A stretch of DNA of 64,000 bases from an uncultured Robinsoniella sp. (GTDB lineage: Bacteria > Bacillota > Clostridia > Lachnospirales > Lachnospiraceae). Both the position numbers and the translations under genes were made by a program. The notes below the pieces were generated by a model. That model did no database searches, had not been told where the DNA came from, and saw only the letters and a program-made list of their open reading frames with translations. Location of the stretch: positions 62,001 through 126,000 of the forward strand of contig UQGG01000014.1 of the NCBI GenBank assembly GCA_900540475.1, in the 5' to 3' direction. Shown here in pieces: positions 27,547 through 37,689 of this stretch; within the stretch, counting starts at the first letter, position 1; each line of letters opens with the position of its first letter.

Positions 27547-29385
27547 TTACCCGGGTATATTTTGAGTAGATATTTTCTTTGCCGGAATTCTGATTTCTAC
27601 TTCTGTCCCATCGCCTTCATTGCTGCTGTAAGCCAGTCCGAAATCTGTATTGTTATAAAAAAGCTGCAGGCGCTCATGGGTGTTGTAGATCCCGATATTG
27701 CTTCCGGAAATGCTTTCTCCGGCGCCTGTGAGAATAATTTTTAGTTTATCTTCTGAAATTCCCACACCATCATCCGATACAATCAGTACTAAGACTTCAT
27801 CTTCCAGCCAGCCTGTAATCAGGATGGTCCCCATTTTTTCTTCTTTTTCAAAAATACCATGCATAATGGCGTTTTCCACCAGAGGCTGGAGAACCAGCTT
27901 GGGAATCTCATAATCCATCATTTCATCGGGAACATCAATAATAAATTCTATTTTATCCTGATAGCGCATGTTCTGCAGCTTCACATAAAGGGAGACCTGT
28001 GTAATCTCTTCTTTCAGGGATATGGCGATATTTCCTTTATTCAGCGTCAGTTTGTAGAATTTGGAAAGTGCCTGTACGGCTTCTGTCACCTTTTCCTCCT
28101 GGTGGCTCAGGGAAAGCCAGTTGATCATATCCAGGGTGTTGTAGAGAAAATGCGGGTTAATCTGAGACTGCAGTGCTTTAAATTCAGCAATTCTAAGCTC
28201 TTCGGCTGATTTCGCCTGGTTGTCCATCAGTGTATTCATCTCGGTACTCATATAATTATAGGTATCTATTAAATCACCGACTTCATCATGTATCTGCGCT
28301 GTCTCCATGGAAACGGGACGTCCTGTCCTTACTGTCTTCATCTGGTTAATTACGGCACCCAGACGCTTTGTAATGGATCTGGAGAGGGTGGTAGCCATTA
28401 TGAAAGCCACCATCAGGAAGAACAGATAAAACATAACAAACTGTATAATTAAGAGCTTTCCCTTATTTTGCAGGGATTCTGCCGGTAAAATGGAAACCAT
28501 ATACCAGGAGGTGTGGGCTACATTGTAGAAGCCTGCATATACCTCTTTGCCAAGAACAGTTTTCGTAATGTAGTTATTGGACTGCATAAAGGAATCCTTA
28601 ATGGTATCGTAGTTCATCAGGTAAGTGCCGGCGAGGGCAATATTAGAGGAGGATACCAGGGCATTTCTTTCATTTACAATATAAGAAACCGTATTGTTTT
28701 CGGAGATTCCCTGCATCAGCAGCTGGTCTATATTATTCTGGGAATAATAAACCACTACGTAAATGGAAGGATCATCCGGTGCGGCAGTCTGTGACTTTAC
28801 CTTGCGCACATAGGACATAGATCCGTAGTTTTCTACCTCCTTTGGAGAAAGGTAGAACTTGGGGCAGTACAGCGATGGGATGGGGGTACTGTTAAAGATA
28901 CCGTTCCAATAGGATCCCCGTACTTCGTCGGAATGCAGAAACATGGACTTCTGTCCATTATAACTATTATAGAATTCTTCCGTGGGCAGGTCCATATATA
29001 TTTTTATATCAGTAATCAGATTTCCATCAATCATAGAATTTGTAAAAGTATAGAAATCCTCAGTTTTTGGTGAACGAAGCAGCTGTAATAAACGAAAGGA
29101 GTTTTTTTCATTCAGTAAATCATCCATATATGCATTGTCTAAAATGGAGTCGCTGACTGTATTAATCTGATCCATGGCTGCGTTGATCGTGGATGAGGAG
29201 TGCTTGGAAAAGTTCTGCTCCTGGCGAATCGTCTCAGATACAATGGTATCGTACATCTGGCCATAAAAAAAGTATGCGATTACAATAGTCGGAATGATGA
29301 TCAGCACCAGATGGGTAATCATAAATTTAGATTGCAGCCTCATATTGGAATATAAATCTTTCAGTGGCTGTAAGGGTTTTATCAT
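27547..29385 (-). CDS. YesM-like membrane sensor histidine kinase
   Basis: The 612-residue kinase has two membrane segments: about 20-42, and a second near residue 310 just before the HAMP linker. They flank an extracellular sensor of about 260 residues. A HAMP domain follows, then the His_kinase box LQSQINPHFLYNTL with phospho-acceptor H412, an N-box QPLVENAIMHG and a G-box DDGVGIS of the HATPase fold. Its ATG overlaps the TGA of the response-regulator gene upstream by four bases (ATGA), so the two are translationally coupled and form a pair. YesM-type kinases usually sense sugars, often with a binding protein. Position next to the rhamnose-type importer suggests control of rhamnose or rhamnoside use (inference). 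Confidence 0.9.
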   Translation of the reverse strand: MIKPLQPLKDLYSNMRLQSKFMITHLVLIIIPTIVIAYFFYGQMYDTIVSETIRQEQNFSKHSSSTINAAMDQINTVSDSILDNAYMDDLLNEKNSFRLLQLLRSPKTEDFYTFTNSMIDGNLITDIKIYMDLPTEEFYNSYNGQKSMFLHSDEVRGSYWNGIFNSTPIPSLYCPKFYLSPKEVENYGSMSYVRKVKSQTAAPDDPSIYVVVYYSQNNIDQLLMQGISENNTVSYIVNERNALVSSSNIALAGTYLMNYDTIKDSFMQSNNYITKTVLGKEVYAGFYNVAHTSWYMVSILPAESLQNKGKLLIIQFVMFYLFFLMVAFIMATTLSRSITKRLGAVINQMKTVRTGRPVSMETAQIHDEVGDLIDTYNYMSTEMNTLMDNQAKSAEELRIAEFKALQSQINPHFLYNTLDMINWLSLSHQEEKVTEAVQALSKFYKLTLNKGNIAISLKEEITQVSLYVKLQNMRYQDKIEFIIDVPDEMMDYEIPKLVLQPLVENAIMHGIFEKEEKMGTILITGWLEDEVLVLIVSDDGVGISEDKLKIILTGAGESISGSNIGIYNTHERLQLFYNNTDFGLAYSSNEGDGTEVEIRIPAKKISTQNIPG

Positions 29386-30932
29386 TTCAGCACCTTCTCC
29401 CGGTACTCAGAAGGTGAGAGACCAACTATTTTTTTAAAACTCTTGCTAAAATAATTTCCATCCGAATAACCGACTTTAGAAGAGATATCGGTAATCTTGT
29501 ATCTGGGGTCGGACAGCAGCTGCTTTGCCTTTTCCATGCGGTATTCCGTGATATACTGGTTCAGGGTCTGATGGGTTTCTGTTTTAAACAGAGTACAGAC
29601 ATAAGAGGTAGAGAGATAGACATGTTCGCTGATATCTTTCACGGATAAGGTGTCATTCATAAAATTCTTCTGTATAAAATCCTTTATCATAAAGATTGTT
29701 GAATTTTCCTGTACCTGGTTATCCAAAGCTTCAAAATATAAATCAATTTTGCTGAGCAGTGATTTGTGAAGTTCTGATAATGTCTGGAATTGCTCAATAT
29801 ATTCCAAAATACTTTCCATCCGGGAGTCCGTCCCTGCATTTACCTGCTGTGATTTACTGCTGTTCTGCACAATCATGAAGAGTTTGTAGTAGATGTCCCG
29901 AACCTGGTTTGGCAGATAAGAATGGTTGTTTTTAAAGTAATCAAAGATACGGTTCAAAATATGTTCCGCTTCCTGCTTGTCTTTGGACGACAGAGCCTCT
30001 GTGAAAGCAGAAGAGGGATCTGTAAAAACAGAAGAGGATAAAGAATTCGCATTCATATCTGTCAGAATACTGTTGTATTCATAAAAGAAGCTGCTTTGCA
30101 GCAAAATAACGGCCTGGCTGTAGGAGTGATAAACCTTATGAATATCATTTACCGTACTGCCCACCACAATAAAAAAAGTGCCTATTTCACTATACAGAGT
30201 CTTCAGATGCTCAGAGAACTTCAGTACAATTTCGGGGGTAGGCTTAACCGTCCCAAAGATATGGTATACAATATGCTGTTCGTGTTTGCTTACATGTATA
30301 CTCTGCAAACGGTATTTCATTAAAAAGGAGTCCAGCTGTTTATGGATCGTATTGATGGAATTTCCTTTGCTTTCACTAAAATTGTTTGTTAACTTCACAA
30401 TAATTGTGGTGAAGTAAAGTATGGTGCTGGGAGGATATTGAAAATCACGGAGTAAATCGTCTATGCCTTCCACATCCTGAGAGGGATAGGTTAAAAGCAA
30501 CGCAAGCCTTGAGGAACGTTCCAGAGAAAATAATGTCTCCGACTGTTTGGTACGGTTCAATTGTTTGTTCTCTTCAATTGCTTCCAGTACCGCTTCTTCA
30601 ATTTCCAGAGGATCCAGGGGTTTTTCAACATAATTAATCGCTTTTAATTTAATGGCGGCCTTTAAATACTCCTTATCCGAATATCCGCTCATAAAAATAA
30701 TGCAGACATCCGGCAGAATTACTTTGATTTTTTCCGCCATTGCAATACCGTCCATCCTGGGCATTCTTACATCACTCAGTACAATTTCCGGTTTTTCTCT
30801 TTTTGCAGTTTCAAGACCATTGATTCCATCATCAGCCAGAAAAATGTCAAATATACCCAGGGATCTCCAGTTTACAGAAGACATTAATCCCTCTCTTGTT
30901 AATTGTTCGTCATCTACTATTAGTAATTTCAT
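29382..30932 (-). CDS. YesN-like AraC-type response regulator
   Basis: The 516-residue protein has an N-terminal receiver domain with the acidic pocket DDE at residues 7-9 and phospho-acceptor D54 in VLSDVRMP. A long middle region (about 130-400) is typical of the YesN group, and the C-terminus has two AraC-type helix-turn-helix motifs (about 415-513, ending GLSPSEYREK). GGGAG lies about 10 bases upstream of the ATG. It is the first gene of the pair with the histidine kinase downstream. It should bind DNA when phosphorylated and control the importer and/or the rhamnosidase genes; the target is inferred from position only. Confidence 0.9.
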   Translation of the reverse strand: MKLLIVDDEQLTREGLMSSVNWRSLGIFDIFLADDGINGLETAKREKPEIVLSDVRMPRMDGIAMAEKIKVILPDVCIIFMSGYSDKEYLKAAIKLKAINYVEKPLDPLEIEEAVLEAIEENKQLNRTKQSETLFSLERSSRLALLLTYPSQDVEGIDDLLRDFQYPPSTILYFTTIIVKLTNNFSESKGNSINTIHKQLDSFLMKYRLQSIHVSKHEQHIVYHIFGTVKPTPEIVLKFSEHLKTLYSEIGTFFIVVGSTVNDIHKVYHSYSQAVILLQSSFFYEYNSILTDMNANSLSSSVFTDPSSAFTEALSSKDKQEAEHILNRIFDYFKNNHSYLPNQVRDIYYKLFMIVQNSSKSQQVNAGTDSRMESILEYIEQFQTLSELHKSLLSKIDLYFEALDNQVQENSTIFMIKDFIQKNFMNDTLSVKDISEHVYLSTSYVCTLFKTETHQTLNQYITEYRMEKAKQLLSDPRYKITDISSKVGYSDGNYFSKSFKKIVGLSPSEYREKVLK

Positions 30933-31014
30933 CTATTGTAATCTCCCTGATTGTGATAGTTACAGTTACATTTTAACAAAATAAAAAAAGATTACAATAG
31001 AAATTACCATTTAT

Positions 31015-32466
31015 TCATAAATTCTCGTTATTTATGTATCTTTGGTATTCAGAAGGAGACATATTTGTGCATTTTGTAAATATTCTGGAAAGCTGCTGGC
31101 TGCTTGAAAATCCGGTCAAAGAGGCGATTTCCTTAGTAGAAAGCTGAGGTTGTTCTTTAATTTTCCTTTTTGCATTCGTAATTCGTATTTCTTCTAAATA
31201 GTCTGTAAAACGGGTTCCCGTCTTCTCCCGGAACAGCAGAAACAGGTAATCTGGAGTATGCCCAAACAGCTCGGCAAGGTTCTGCACTTCTATTTCATGA
31301 GTATAGTTTTCACGGATATACGCTTTTAGTTTTTCCACCAGCCCAGATTCACCCGAATCAAATGCAGCGTTCTTTATATTCTGTGCCTCTTCCTGTATGG
31401 ATCTTAAAAATACAGAAAATGATTCTGTCTGCAGGGTAACGCCGGTTACCGATTTCAGATACCGGGAAAGATTGTACTTTTCACATGCGGCAAAGGCTTG
31501 TTCTAATACGGAAACGGGGAAAGTGGGATTTACTGCCTGATAGAGCAGTGCTTCTTCCTTTTCCAGAATACCTAAAATAATCAGATTCAGCAGGTGGTTG
31601 AATTTGCCAAAAGCATCTTTATCCGCAGTCTCTTCCAGATCATGATAAGGAATCAGATTGCCATACTGGCACAAGCCCCTAAAGGTAGCCAGGTCTGCAA
31701 TTTTATCCGCAGTTTTAAAGGATTCCCGCAAGGTTTCGCAGCAAAAGCAGATGATACTCAGCGGGGAACTGCTCTCTCGTGCCAGCTTCTGGAGAAAGGT
31801 CAGGGTCTCCCGGCGCATGGGATCTTCCTTTAATAAGACTAAAAGTGCGCCGTCATCCAGATACAAAAAGCCGTTGCATACAGGCGTGGATGCATGATCT
31901 GAAAAGTAATCCTGTATCCGGGTCTGGAGCTGCTGATACCTGGAATACTGGTCATGAAAATCAGTGCAGTCCGCATACAGCACATACCCATGGTATTCGG
32001 ATGCATAGTCTTCCGGAATATCTCCATAGGACTGAAAGCAGTTATAATCCTGAATCAGCAGGTGGGGAAAATTGTTGTAGCGGACCCATTTTAACTTATC
32101 CAGCTTCTTATCTGCCTGAACCAGGCTGCGGTTAATGTCTTCTAATGTAATTGGTTTCACAAGATAGTCCTTTGCTCCCAGCTGGATAGCCTTCTGGGCA
32201 TAATGAAAGTCGGAATATCCGCTTAATATAACGATATTTGCATCGGGGCAATATCTCTTTGTTTCTTCAAATCCTTCAATTCTGTCCATTAAAGGCATTT
32301 TTATATCCAGAAAGATAAGGTCGGGGTGTGCATCTCTTGAAACCGTTACCAATTCTTTTATATTTTTAGCTTCAAAAATTTTGTGAAGCCCCGGGTATTC
32401 TTTTTGGATGATGCAGGTAATTTCCTGGCGTGACTTTAAATCGTCATCTGCAATTAATATTTTCAT
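31015..32466 (-). CDS. Second AraC-type response regulator, no adjacent own kinase
   Basis: The ATG at 32466 is chosen over an in-frame start 33 bases upstream because AGGAGG (32477-32482) precedes it and the protein then begins with the receiver fold MKILIADDD. The 483-residue product has phospho-acceptor D54 in IFLDIKMP, a divergent middle region and a C-terminal AraC HTH pair ending MSPSEYQRYIN. It is transcribed away from the ABC importer and lies 83 bases upstream of the YesN/YesM pair on the same strand. It may share the one kinase in this cluster or answer to one elsewhere; neither can be told from the sequence. Confidence 0.87.
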   Translation of the reverse strand: MKILIADDDLKSRQEITCIIQKEYPGLHKIFEAKNIKELVTVSRDAHPDLIFLDIKMPLMDRIEGFEETKRYCPDANIVILSGYSDFHYAQKAIQLGAKDYLVKPITLEDINRSLVQADKKLDKLKWVRYNNFPHLLIQDYNCFQSYGDIPEDYASEYHGYVLYADCTDFHDQYSRYQQLQTRIQDYFSDHASTPVCNGFLYLDDGALLVLLKEDPMRRETLTFLQKLARESSSPLSIICFCCETLRESFKTADKIADLATFRGLCQYGNLIPYHDLEETADKDAFGKFNHLLNLIILGILEKEEALLYQAVNPTFPVSVLEQAFAACEKYNLSRYLKSVTGVTLQTESFSVFLRSIQEEAQNIKNAAFDSGESGLVEKLKAYIRENYTHEIEVQNLAELFGHTPDYLFLLFREKTGTRFTDYLEEIRITNAKRKIKEQPQLSTKEIASLTGFSSSQQLSRIFTKCTNMSPSEYQRYINNENL

Positions 32467-32516
32467 GTATGAGAAACCTCCTATAAGATTTTTGGGCAAT
32501 GGTATTTTCTGTGACC

Positions 32517-32525
32517 ATTATAGCA
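32517..32525 (-). promoter_or_regulatory. Extended -10 promoter of the second response-regulator gene
   Basis: On the - strand this reads TGCTATAAT, a perfect extended -10 (TGnTATAAT), about 50 bases upstream of the start codon. The region 17 bases further up (GATACA) is a weak -35, which is common for extended -10 promoters. Confidence 0.55.
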
Positions 32526-32777
32526 GATAAATGTTGGCTTGTATCCTTCATATCATAGATTTTCTGTTAACAAATTAGAAACCCGGGGATGCTGGAAAAT
32601 TAAACCTTTTATACTTAACTAGAACCAAGTTGTTCATAATTTATTCAAAATTCAAAAATATTTTACCCTGAATCTAATTATTTTCCTGTATAAAATAAAT
32701 TTACCAGATGATAGGATATTAATAGATCAAAGATAATAAAAAAGATAAATGAAAAAGATAAGGGAGGAGAATAAAAG
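32526..32777. promoter_or_regulatory. Divergent control region, regulators versus rhamnose-type importer
   Basis: This A+T-rich stretch separates the regulator genes (- strand) from the importer (+ strand). A possible + strand -10 is TATAAA at 32689-32694, with no good -35, as expected for an activator-dependent promoter. Purine-rich AAAGATA-like repeats and AGGGAGGAGA (32761-32770) precede the GTG start. No clear operator repeat could be seen. Confidence 0.35.
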
Positions 32778-34280
32778 GTGTCTGAGTATGTTCTTGAATT
32801 AAAAGGTATTACAAAGATATTTCCAGGTGTAAAAGCTCTTGACAAGGTACACTTTCAATTGAAAAAGGGCGAGATACATGCACTGATGGGTGAAAATGGC
32901 GCCGGAAAATCCACGTTTATAAAAGTAATTACAGGTGTACATAAAGCAGAAGAGGGCGAAATGTTCCTGGATGGCAAGCCTGTAAATTTTAAAGGTCCAA
33001 AGGATGCACAGAAGGTAGGAATCGCAGCAATTTACCAGCATGTTACTTCTTATCCGCATCTGACGGTTACCGAAAATATTTTCATGGGTCATGAGGATGT
33101 AAAACACGGCATGATCCAATGGAAGAAAATGAATGAAGAGGCGAATAAGCTTCTGAAGGAATTAAATGCAGATTTTGATGCAACTGCTGAAATGGGATCC
33201 TTAAGTGTTGCGCAGCAGCAGATGGTAGAGATTGCCAAAGCTCTGTCAATGAAAGCCAGAATCATTATTATGGATGAGCCCACAGCAGCGCTTACAAAAA
33301 GAGAATCCGAAGAACTTTACAAGATAGCAGAAAAGCTCAGAGACGAAGGAGCCTCCATAATCTTCATCTCCCACAGATTTGAAGATATGTACCGTCTGGC
33401 ATCAAAGGTTACGGTATTCCGTGATTCCCAGTACATCGGGACATATGATGTGGATGGAATTACCAATGCGGATCTGATTAAAGCCATGGTTGGACGTGAA
33501 ATCAATGACCTGTTCCCGAAGCCGGATGTGAAGCTTGGGCAGGAAGTCCTGCGGGTAGAAAAATTAAGCCGTCAGGGATATTTCAAAAATGTGTCCTTCA
33601 GTGTTAGAAAAGGGGAAATCCTTGGACTTACCGGACTGGTAGGAGCGGGACGTACCGAGGTGGTACAGACCATCTTCGGAGTTGAAAAGTTTGATTCCGG
33701 TAAGGTTTATCTGGAAGGAAAAGAAGTACATATCAAACAGCCTTCAGATGCCATGCAGTTAGGGATCGGTCTTCTTCCGGAAGACAGACAGCACCAGGGA
33801 TTGATTTTAGACTGGGGTATCGGAAGAAACATCACCCTTGCCGAGCTGAGCAAGTATTCCAAAAATGGAATTACCGATGATAAGGTAGAAAGAGAAGCAG
33901 CGAAAAAGCTTGCGGAAGAAGTGGATACAAAAGCAGTTACTGTTTTTGATAAAGCAAGTTCACTGTCCGGAGGAAATCAGCAGAAGGTTGTTGTGGCAAA
34001 GCTGTTGTCCTCAGATCTTAAACTCATCATTCTGGATGAGCCGACAAAAGGTGTAGACGTTGGTGCGAAAGCAGCGATATATGAGATCATGGGTGATCTG
34101 GCGAAGAAAGGTTATGCAATTATTATGATTTCTTCAGAAATGCCGGAGATCCTGGGTATGAGTGATAGAATCGTAGTTATGTGTCAGGGTAAAGTAACCG
34201 GAGAATTAAATCGCACCGAAGCAACCCAGGAGGGCATCTTAAAATATGCGATGGCAAAATCTTCTGCCGATGCAAACTAG
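32778..34280 (+). CDS. Sugar ABC importer ATPase, RhaT type (two ABC domains)
   Basis: The GTG start is set by AGGGAGGAGA seven bases upstream. The 500-residue protein has two fused ABC domains, the carbohydrate uptake CUT2 layout. The first has Walker A GENGAGKST, signature-like LSVAQQQM and Walker B IIIMDEPTAA. The second has a degenerate Walker A region (LVGAGRTE), a full signature LSGGNQQKVV and IILDEPTKGVD. Two membrane-subunit genes, a binding protein and L-rhamnose mutarotase follow on the same strand, so L-rhamnose is the likely substrate. A paralogue with a broken frame lies at 41828-43335. Confidence 0.9.
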   Translation: MSEYVLELKGITKIFPGVKALDKVHFQLKKGEIHALMGENGAGKSTFIKVITGVHKAEEGEMFLDGKPVNFKGPKDAQKVGIAAIYQHVTSYPHLTVTENIFMGHEDVKHGMIQWKKMNEEANKLLKELNADFDATAEMGSLSVAQQQMVEIAKALSMKARIIIMDEPTAALTKRESEELYKIAEKLRDEGASIIFISHRFEDMYRLASKVTVFRDSQYIGTYDVDGITNADLIKAMVGREINDLFPKPDVKLGQEVLRVEKLSRQGYFKNVSFSVRKGEILGLTGLVGAGRTEVVQTIFGVEKFDSGKVYLEGKEVHIKQPSDAMQLGIGLLPEDRQHQGLILDWGIGRNITLAELSKYSKNGITDDKVEREAAKKLAEEVDTKAVTVFDKASSLSGGNQQKVVVAKLLSSDLKLIILDEPTKGVDVGAKAAIYEIMGDLAKKGYAIIMISSEMPEILGMSDRIVVMCQGKVTGELNRTEATQEGILKYAMAKSSADAN

Positions 34281-34301
34281 AAAGGAGAGACAAACAGAAA
34301 A

Positions 34302-35303
34302 ATGGAAAAGAAATTCAGTCTAAAAAAATTAACCAGCTCTCGTGAAATGAGTTTGCTCCTGGTAGTTATCGTACTTTGTATCTTTATACAATTTCGAAAC
34401 AGCTCTTTCCTGACGGGTACGGTTATTGTAGAAATGTTAAAGAACTATTCCGTAACAATGATTCTTGCACTGGGTATGATGTGCGTGCTGCTGATCGGAG
34501 GAATTGATATCTCCATCGGATCCACTATAGCACTATCCGGTATGGGAAGCGCTCTTATGATGAGAGACGGAGTATTTTCAAATACTTTACTGGGATTTGT
34601 AATGTCAGTTCTGATCGGACTGGTATGCGGGCTTGTAATTGGTCTGGTGATCTCAAAAGGAAAAGTCTTACCGATTATAGCAACACTTGGTTTTATGAAT
34701 ATTTACAGAGGTTTAACATATCTGATTGCAAACAGCCAATGGGTAGCTGCTTACCAGGTACCGGAAAAGTTCAAGGCATTTGCACAGAGCAGTTATCTTA
34801 CATTTGGATTAGTAAATAATCTGGTTACCATTATGATTATCTGTTACATTATTTTCTTCATCGTTATGAAATGGACCAGAACAGGAAGAAAAATCTATGC
34901 AATCGGAAGTAATCCGGAAGCAGCAGAGATCTCCGGTATCAAAATCGACAACATTAAGTTATTAGTTTATTCCCTGATGGGAGGTATTTGTGGTCTGGCA
35001 GGTGCAATGTGGGTATCAGTATATGCATCGGCTCAGGGTGATATGGCTACCGGTATTGAAATGGATGTTATCGCAGCCTGTGTAATTGGAGGTGTAAGTT
35101 TAACCGGAGGCCGCGGAAGCGTGGTCGGAGTATTTTTAGGTTCACTTACCATCGCAATTATCGGAAAAGCACTTCCATTAATTGGAGTGTCCCAATTCTG
35201 GCAGAGTGCAATAAAAGGTGTTATTATACTAGTTGCGGTTATCCTGAATGTTATGGCTCAAAGAGTTATGGATAAGAATAATCTGAAAGGAAGGGAGATG
35301 TAA
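34302..35303 (+). CDS. Sugar ABC importer permease (CUT2 family, RhaP/RhaQ type)
   Basis: This 333-residue membrane protein has about eight to ten hydrophobic segments and the BPD_transp_2 pattern, including GGIDISIGS (about residues 66-74), GRKIYAIGSNPEAAEISGI (the cytoplasmic loop that meets the ATPase) and CVIGGVSLTGGRGS. It starts 21 bases after the ATPase gene and its stop lies two bases before the next permease start, so it is inside an operon. It forms half of the membrane channel. Confidence 0.88.
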   Translation: MEKKFSLKKLTSSREMSLLLVVIVLCIFIQFRNSSFLTGTVIVEMLKNYSVTMILALGMMCVLLIGGIDISIGSTIALSGMGSALMMRDGVFSNTLLGFVMSVLIGLVCGLVIGLVISKGKVLPIIATLGFMNIYRGLTYLIANSQWVAAYQVPEKFKAFAQSSYLTFGLVNNLVTIMIICYIIFFIVMKWTRTGRKIYAIGSNPEAAEISGIKIDNIKLLVYSLMGGICGLAGAMWVSVYASAQGDMATGIEMDVIAACVIGGVSLTGGRGSVVGVFLGSLTIAIIGKALPLIGVSQFWQSAIKGVIILVAVILNVMAQRVMDKNNLKGREM

Positions 35304-35305
35304 TC

Positions 35306-36319
35306 ATGGCAACAAAATCTGGAAGAACAATATCAGCAGAAAAGAAATCATCATGGAAACAGACCCTTCTGAAATGGGAAACATTTTTAATCATTTTGTT
35401 TATTGCCGTTAATGTTATGAACTCCTTCATTTCACCCAACTATTTAAGCGTATCAGGATTATTTACAGCCACCTCATCTTTCCTGGAAAAAGCATTTATT
35501 GCTTTACCAATGGCTTATATCCTGGTACTGGGTGAAATCGACATCTCAGTCGGTTCGATCGTAGCATTATCAGCGGTTTTAATGTCACTGGCATATAACG
35601 CAGGAGTTCCGATGGGCCTTGCAATCATTATCTGTCTCTTAGTCGGAACAGCATGCGGGTTTTTAAATGGATTAATCCTTACAAAGTTTACCGAACTGGC
35701 ACCTATGATCGTAACTTTAGGTACACAGATTTTATTTAGAGGTATTGCAGAAATTCTCCTGGGCGACCAGGCAGCAGGCGGGCTTACAAGCGTAGAATGG
35801 TTCAGTAATTTATACTGGGGATCCATAGGTCCCGTACCATATATGTTTATCGTATTTGTAATCTGTGCAGTTGTATTTGGACTGGTATTACATAAAACCA
35901 CTTTCGGAAGAAGAATTTATGCAATCGGAAGTAACCGTCTGGCAGCTGAGTATGCAGGAATCCATGTACAGAAGCTTCGTTTGATCGTTTATACCATCGC
36001 AGGTACATTTTCAGCAGTAACTGCAGTGTTCCTGGCAGCCAGGATGGGAAGTACCCGTTCCAATATTGCTGCAGGATATGAACTGGAAGCAATTTCCATG
36101 GTAGTATTAGGGGGAATCTCTACCGCAGGCGGTAAAGGTAATTTCCCGGGAACAGTCATTGCGATCTTTATCATTGGTTTCTTAAGATATGGATTGGGAC
36201 TAATCAACGTTCCGTCACAGGTTATGTTGGTAATTATCGGTGCATTACTGGTAGTAGCCGTAATGATACCAAACGTTAATATCGGAAAATTATTAAAGAA
36301 AAAAGAAGCTGCAAACTAA
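35306..36319 (+). CDS. Sugar ABC importer permease, second subunit (CUT2 family)
   Basis: The 337-residue membrane protein has the same fold as its upstream partner, with GEIDISVGS, GRRIYAIGSNRLAAEYAGI and VVLGGISTAGGKG motifs. GGGAG overlaps the end of the preceding gene. With that partner it should make the heterodimeric membrane channel; which subunit corresponds to RhaP and which to RhaQ cannot be decided here. Confidence 0.88.
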   Translation: MATKSGRTISAEKKSSWKQTLLKWETFLIILFIAVNVMNSFISPNYLSVSGLFTATSSFLEKAFIALPMAYILVLGEIDISVGSIVALSAVLMSLAYNAGVPMGLAIIICLLVGTACGFLNGLILTKFTELAPMIVTLGTQILFRGIAEILLGDQAAGGLTSVEWFSNLYWGSIGPVPYMFIVFVICAVVFGLVLHKTTFGRRIYAIGSNRLAAEYAGIHVQKLRLIVYTIAGTFSAVTAVFLAARMGSTRSNIAAGYELEAISMVVLGGISTAGGKGNFPGTVIAIFIIGFLRYGLGLINVPSQVMLVIIGALLVVAVMIPNVNIGKLLKKKEAAN

Positions 36320-36404
36320 AAATTTTAATTAGAAAATCACTAATCAGATACTTACACTAAGGTGTTATGTATAAAACTATTTATTCCAAGGGAGGAATCA
36401 ATCA

Positions 36405-37583
36405 ATGAAGAAAAAAGTAATTAGTGCATTATTATGTATGTCCATGGTTGCTACAATGATGGCAGGCTGCGGAAGCAGCGAAACAAAGACAACAGAAGCT
36501 AAAACAGAGGCAGCTAAAACAGAAGCAGCAACAGAAGCAGGCGGCGACACTACTGAAGCAGCAAAATCCGAAGCAGCTACGACAGAAGCTGCAGGTGACG
36601 AAACAGAAGCAGCAAAAGCAGACGGCGGTGCTGATGTAAGCGGAAATACTTATGCAATCGTTACAAAAGCAGCAGGAAATCCTTACAATGAAAAAGAAGC
36701 TACCGGTTTCCAGGAAATAATTGATGCAGCTGGCGGAAAATGCGTAGTAAAACATCCGGAAAGCGCTACAGCAGAAGCTCAGATCACAATGATCAACGAA
36801 TTAGTTGCTCAGGGCGTTCAGTCTATCTCAATTGCAGGAAATGACTTTGATGCTCTTCAGCCTGCATTAAAAGCAGCTATGGATAAAGGCATCCAGGTAT
36901 CTTCCTTAGATGCTAATGTAAATCCTGACAGCCGTAAAACATTTGTTAACCAGGCTGGTGTTGACCAGATCGGACAGACATTAATGGATGCTGTACTTGA
37001 TATCTCCGGTGGAGAAGGACAGTGGGCTATCCTTTCCGCAACAAGCCAGGCTACCAACCAGAACTCCTGGATTGAGTCTATGAAGAAAGTTATGGAAGAT
37101 GAGAAATATTCCAAACTGGAATTAGTAGAAGTTGCTTATGGTGATGACGAATACCAGAAATCTGTTGACCAGACACAGGCGTTATTACAGAACTACCCAG
37201 ACCTTAAAGTTATCTGTGCTCCTACTACAGTAGGTATCATGGCAGCAGCTAAAGTTATTCAGGATCAGGGCGTTGCAGACAAAGTAAAATTAACAGGACT
37301 TGGACTTCCATCTGAAATGGCTGATTATATCGGTGATGACGATTCCCATTCCTGCCCTTACATGTACTTATGGAATCCAATTGATGTAGGACGTTTATCA
37401 GCTTATACATCAATGGCATTAGTTTCCGGTGAAATCACAGGTACAGCTGGTGAGAAATTTACAGCTGGTGACATGGGCGAATACGAAATCACAGCAGCAT
37501 CTGACGGCGGAACAGAAATCATCGTTGGACCTCCTTTCAAATTTGATCCATCCAACATCAATGATTGGAAATCTGTATACTAA
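36405..37583 (+). CDS. Sugar-binding lipoprotein, RhaS type
   Basis: The 392-residue protein has a lipoprotein signal peptide with lipobox MMAGC (Cys at about 22). A linker of about 45 residues made of TEAA/KTEAA repeats follows, then a periplasmic-binding-protein type 1 fold (about 82-392). AAGGGAGG before the ATG is very strong, fitting the high expression usual for binding proteins. It should deliver sugar to the two permeases upstream. It shares TGLGLPSEM, PTTVGI and CPYM.LW with the second binding protein at 38251-39462, so the two are paralogues. Rhamnose as ligand is inferred from the mutarotase next door. Confidence 0.88.
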   Translation: MKKKVISALLCMSMVATMMAGCGSSETKTTEAKTEAAKTEAATEAGGDTTEAAKSEAATTEAAGDETEAAKADGGADVSGNTYAIVTKAAGNPYNEKEATGFQEIIDAAGGKCVVKHPESATAEAQITMINELVAQGVQSISIAGNDFDALQPALKAAMDKGIQVSSLDANVNPDSRKTFVNQAGVDQIGQTLMDAVLDISGGEGQWAILSATSQATNQNSWIESMKKVMEDEKYSKLELVEVAYGDDEYQKSVDQTQALLQNYPDLKVICAPTTVGIMAAAKVIQDQGVADKVKLTGLGLPSEMADYIGDDDSHSCPYMYLWNPIDVGRLSAYTSMALVSGEITGTAGEKFTAGDMGEYEITAASDGGTEIIVGPPFKFDPSNINDWKSVY

Positions 37584-37636
37584 AATTACGTAACAACTGC
37601 CAATAACAAACTTTTTCATATCATATTTTCCTTATA

Positions 37637-37678
37637 AAAAAGTCTTCTGCCTGTACCCCATACAGGCGGGGGACTTTT
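37637..37678 (+). terminator. Rho-independent terminator after the importer operon
   Basis: AAAAGTC and GCCTGTA pair with TACAGGC and GACTTTT across a CCCCA loop region, with a few wobble pairs in the middle. The stem ends in TTTT, 54 bases after the binding-protein stop. Confidence 0.7.
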
Positions 37679-37689
37679 AAATATTATAG

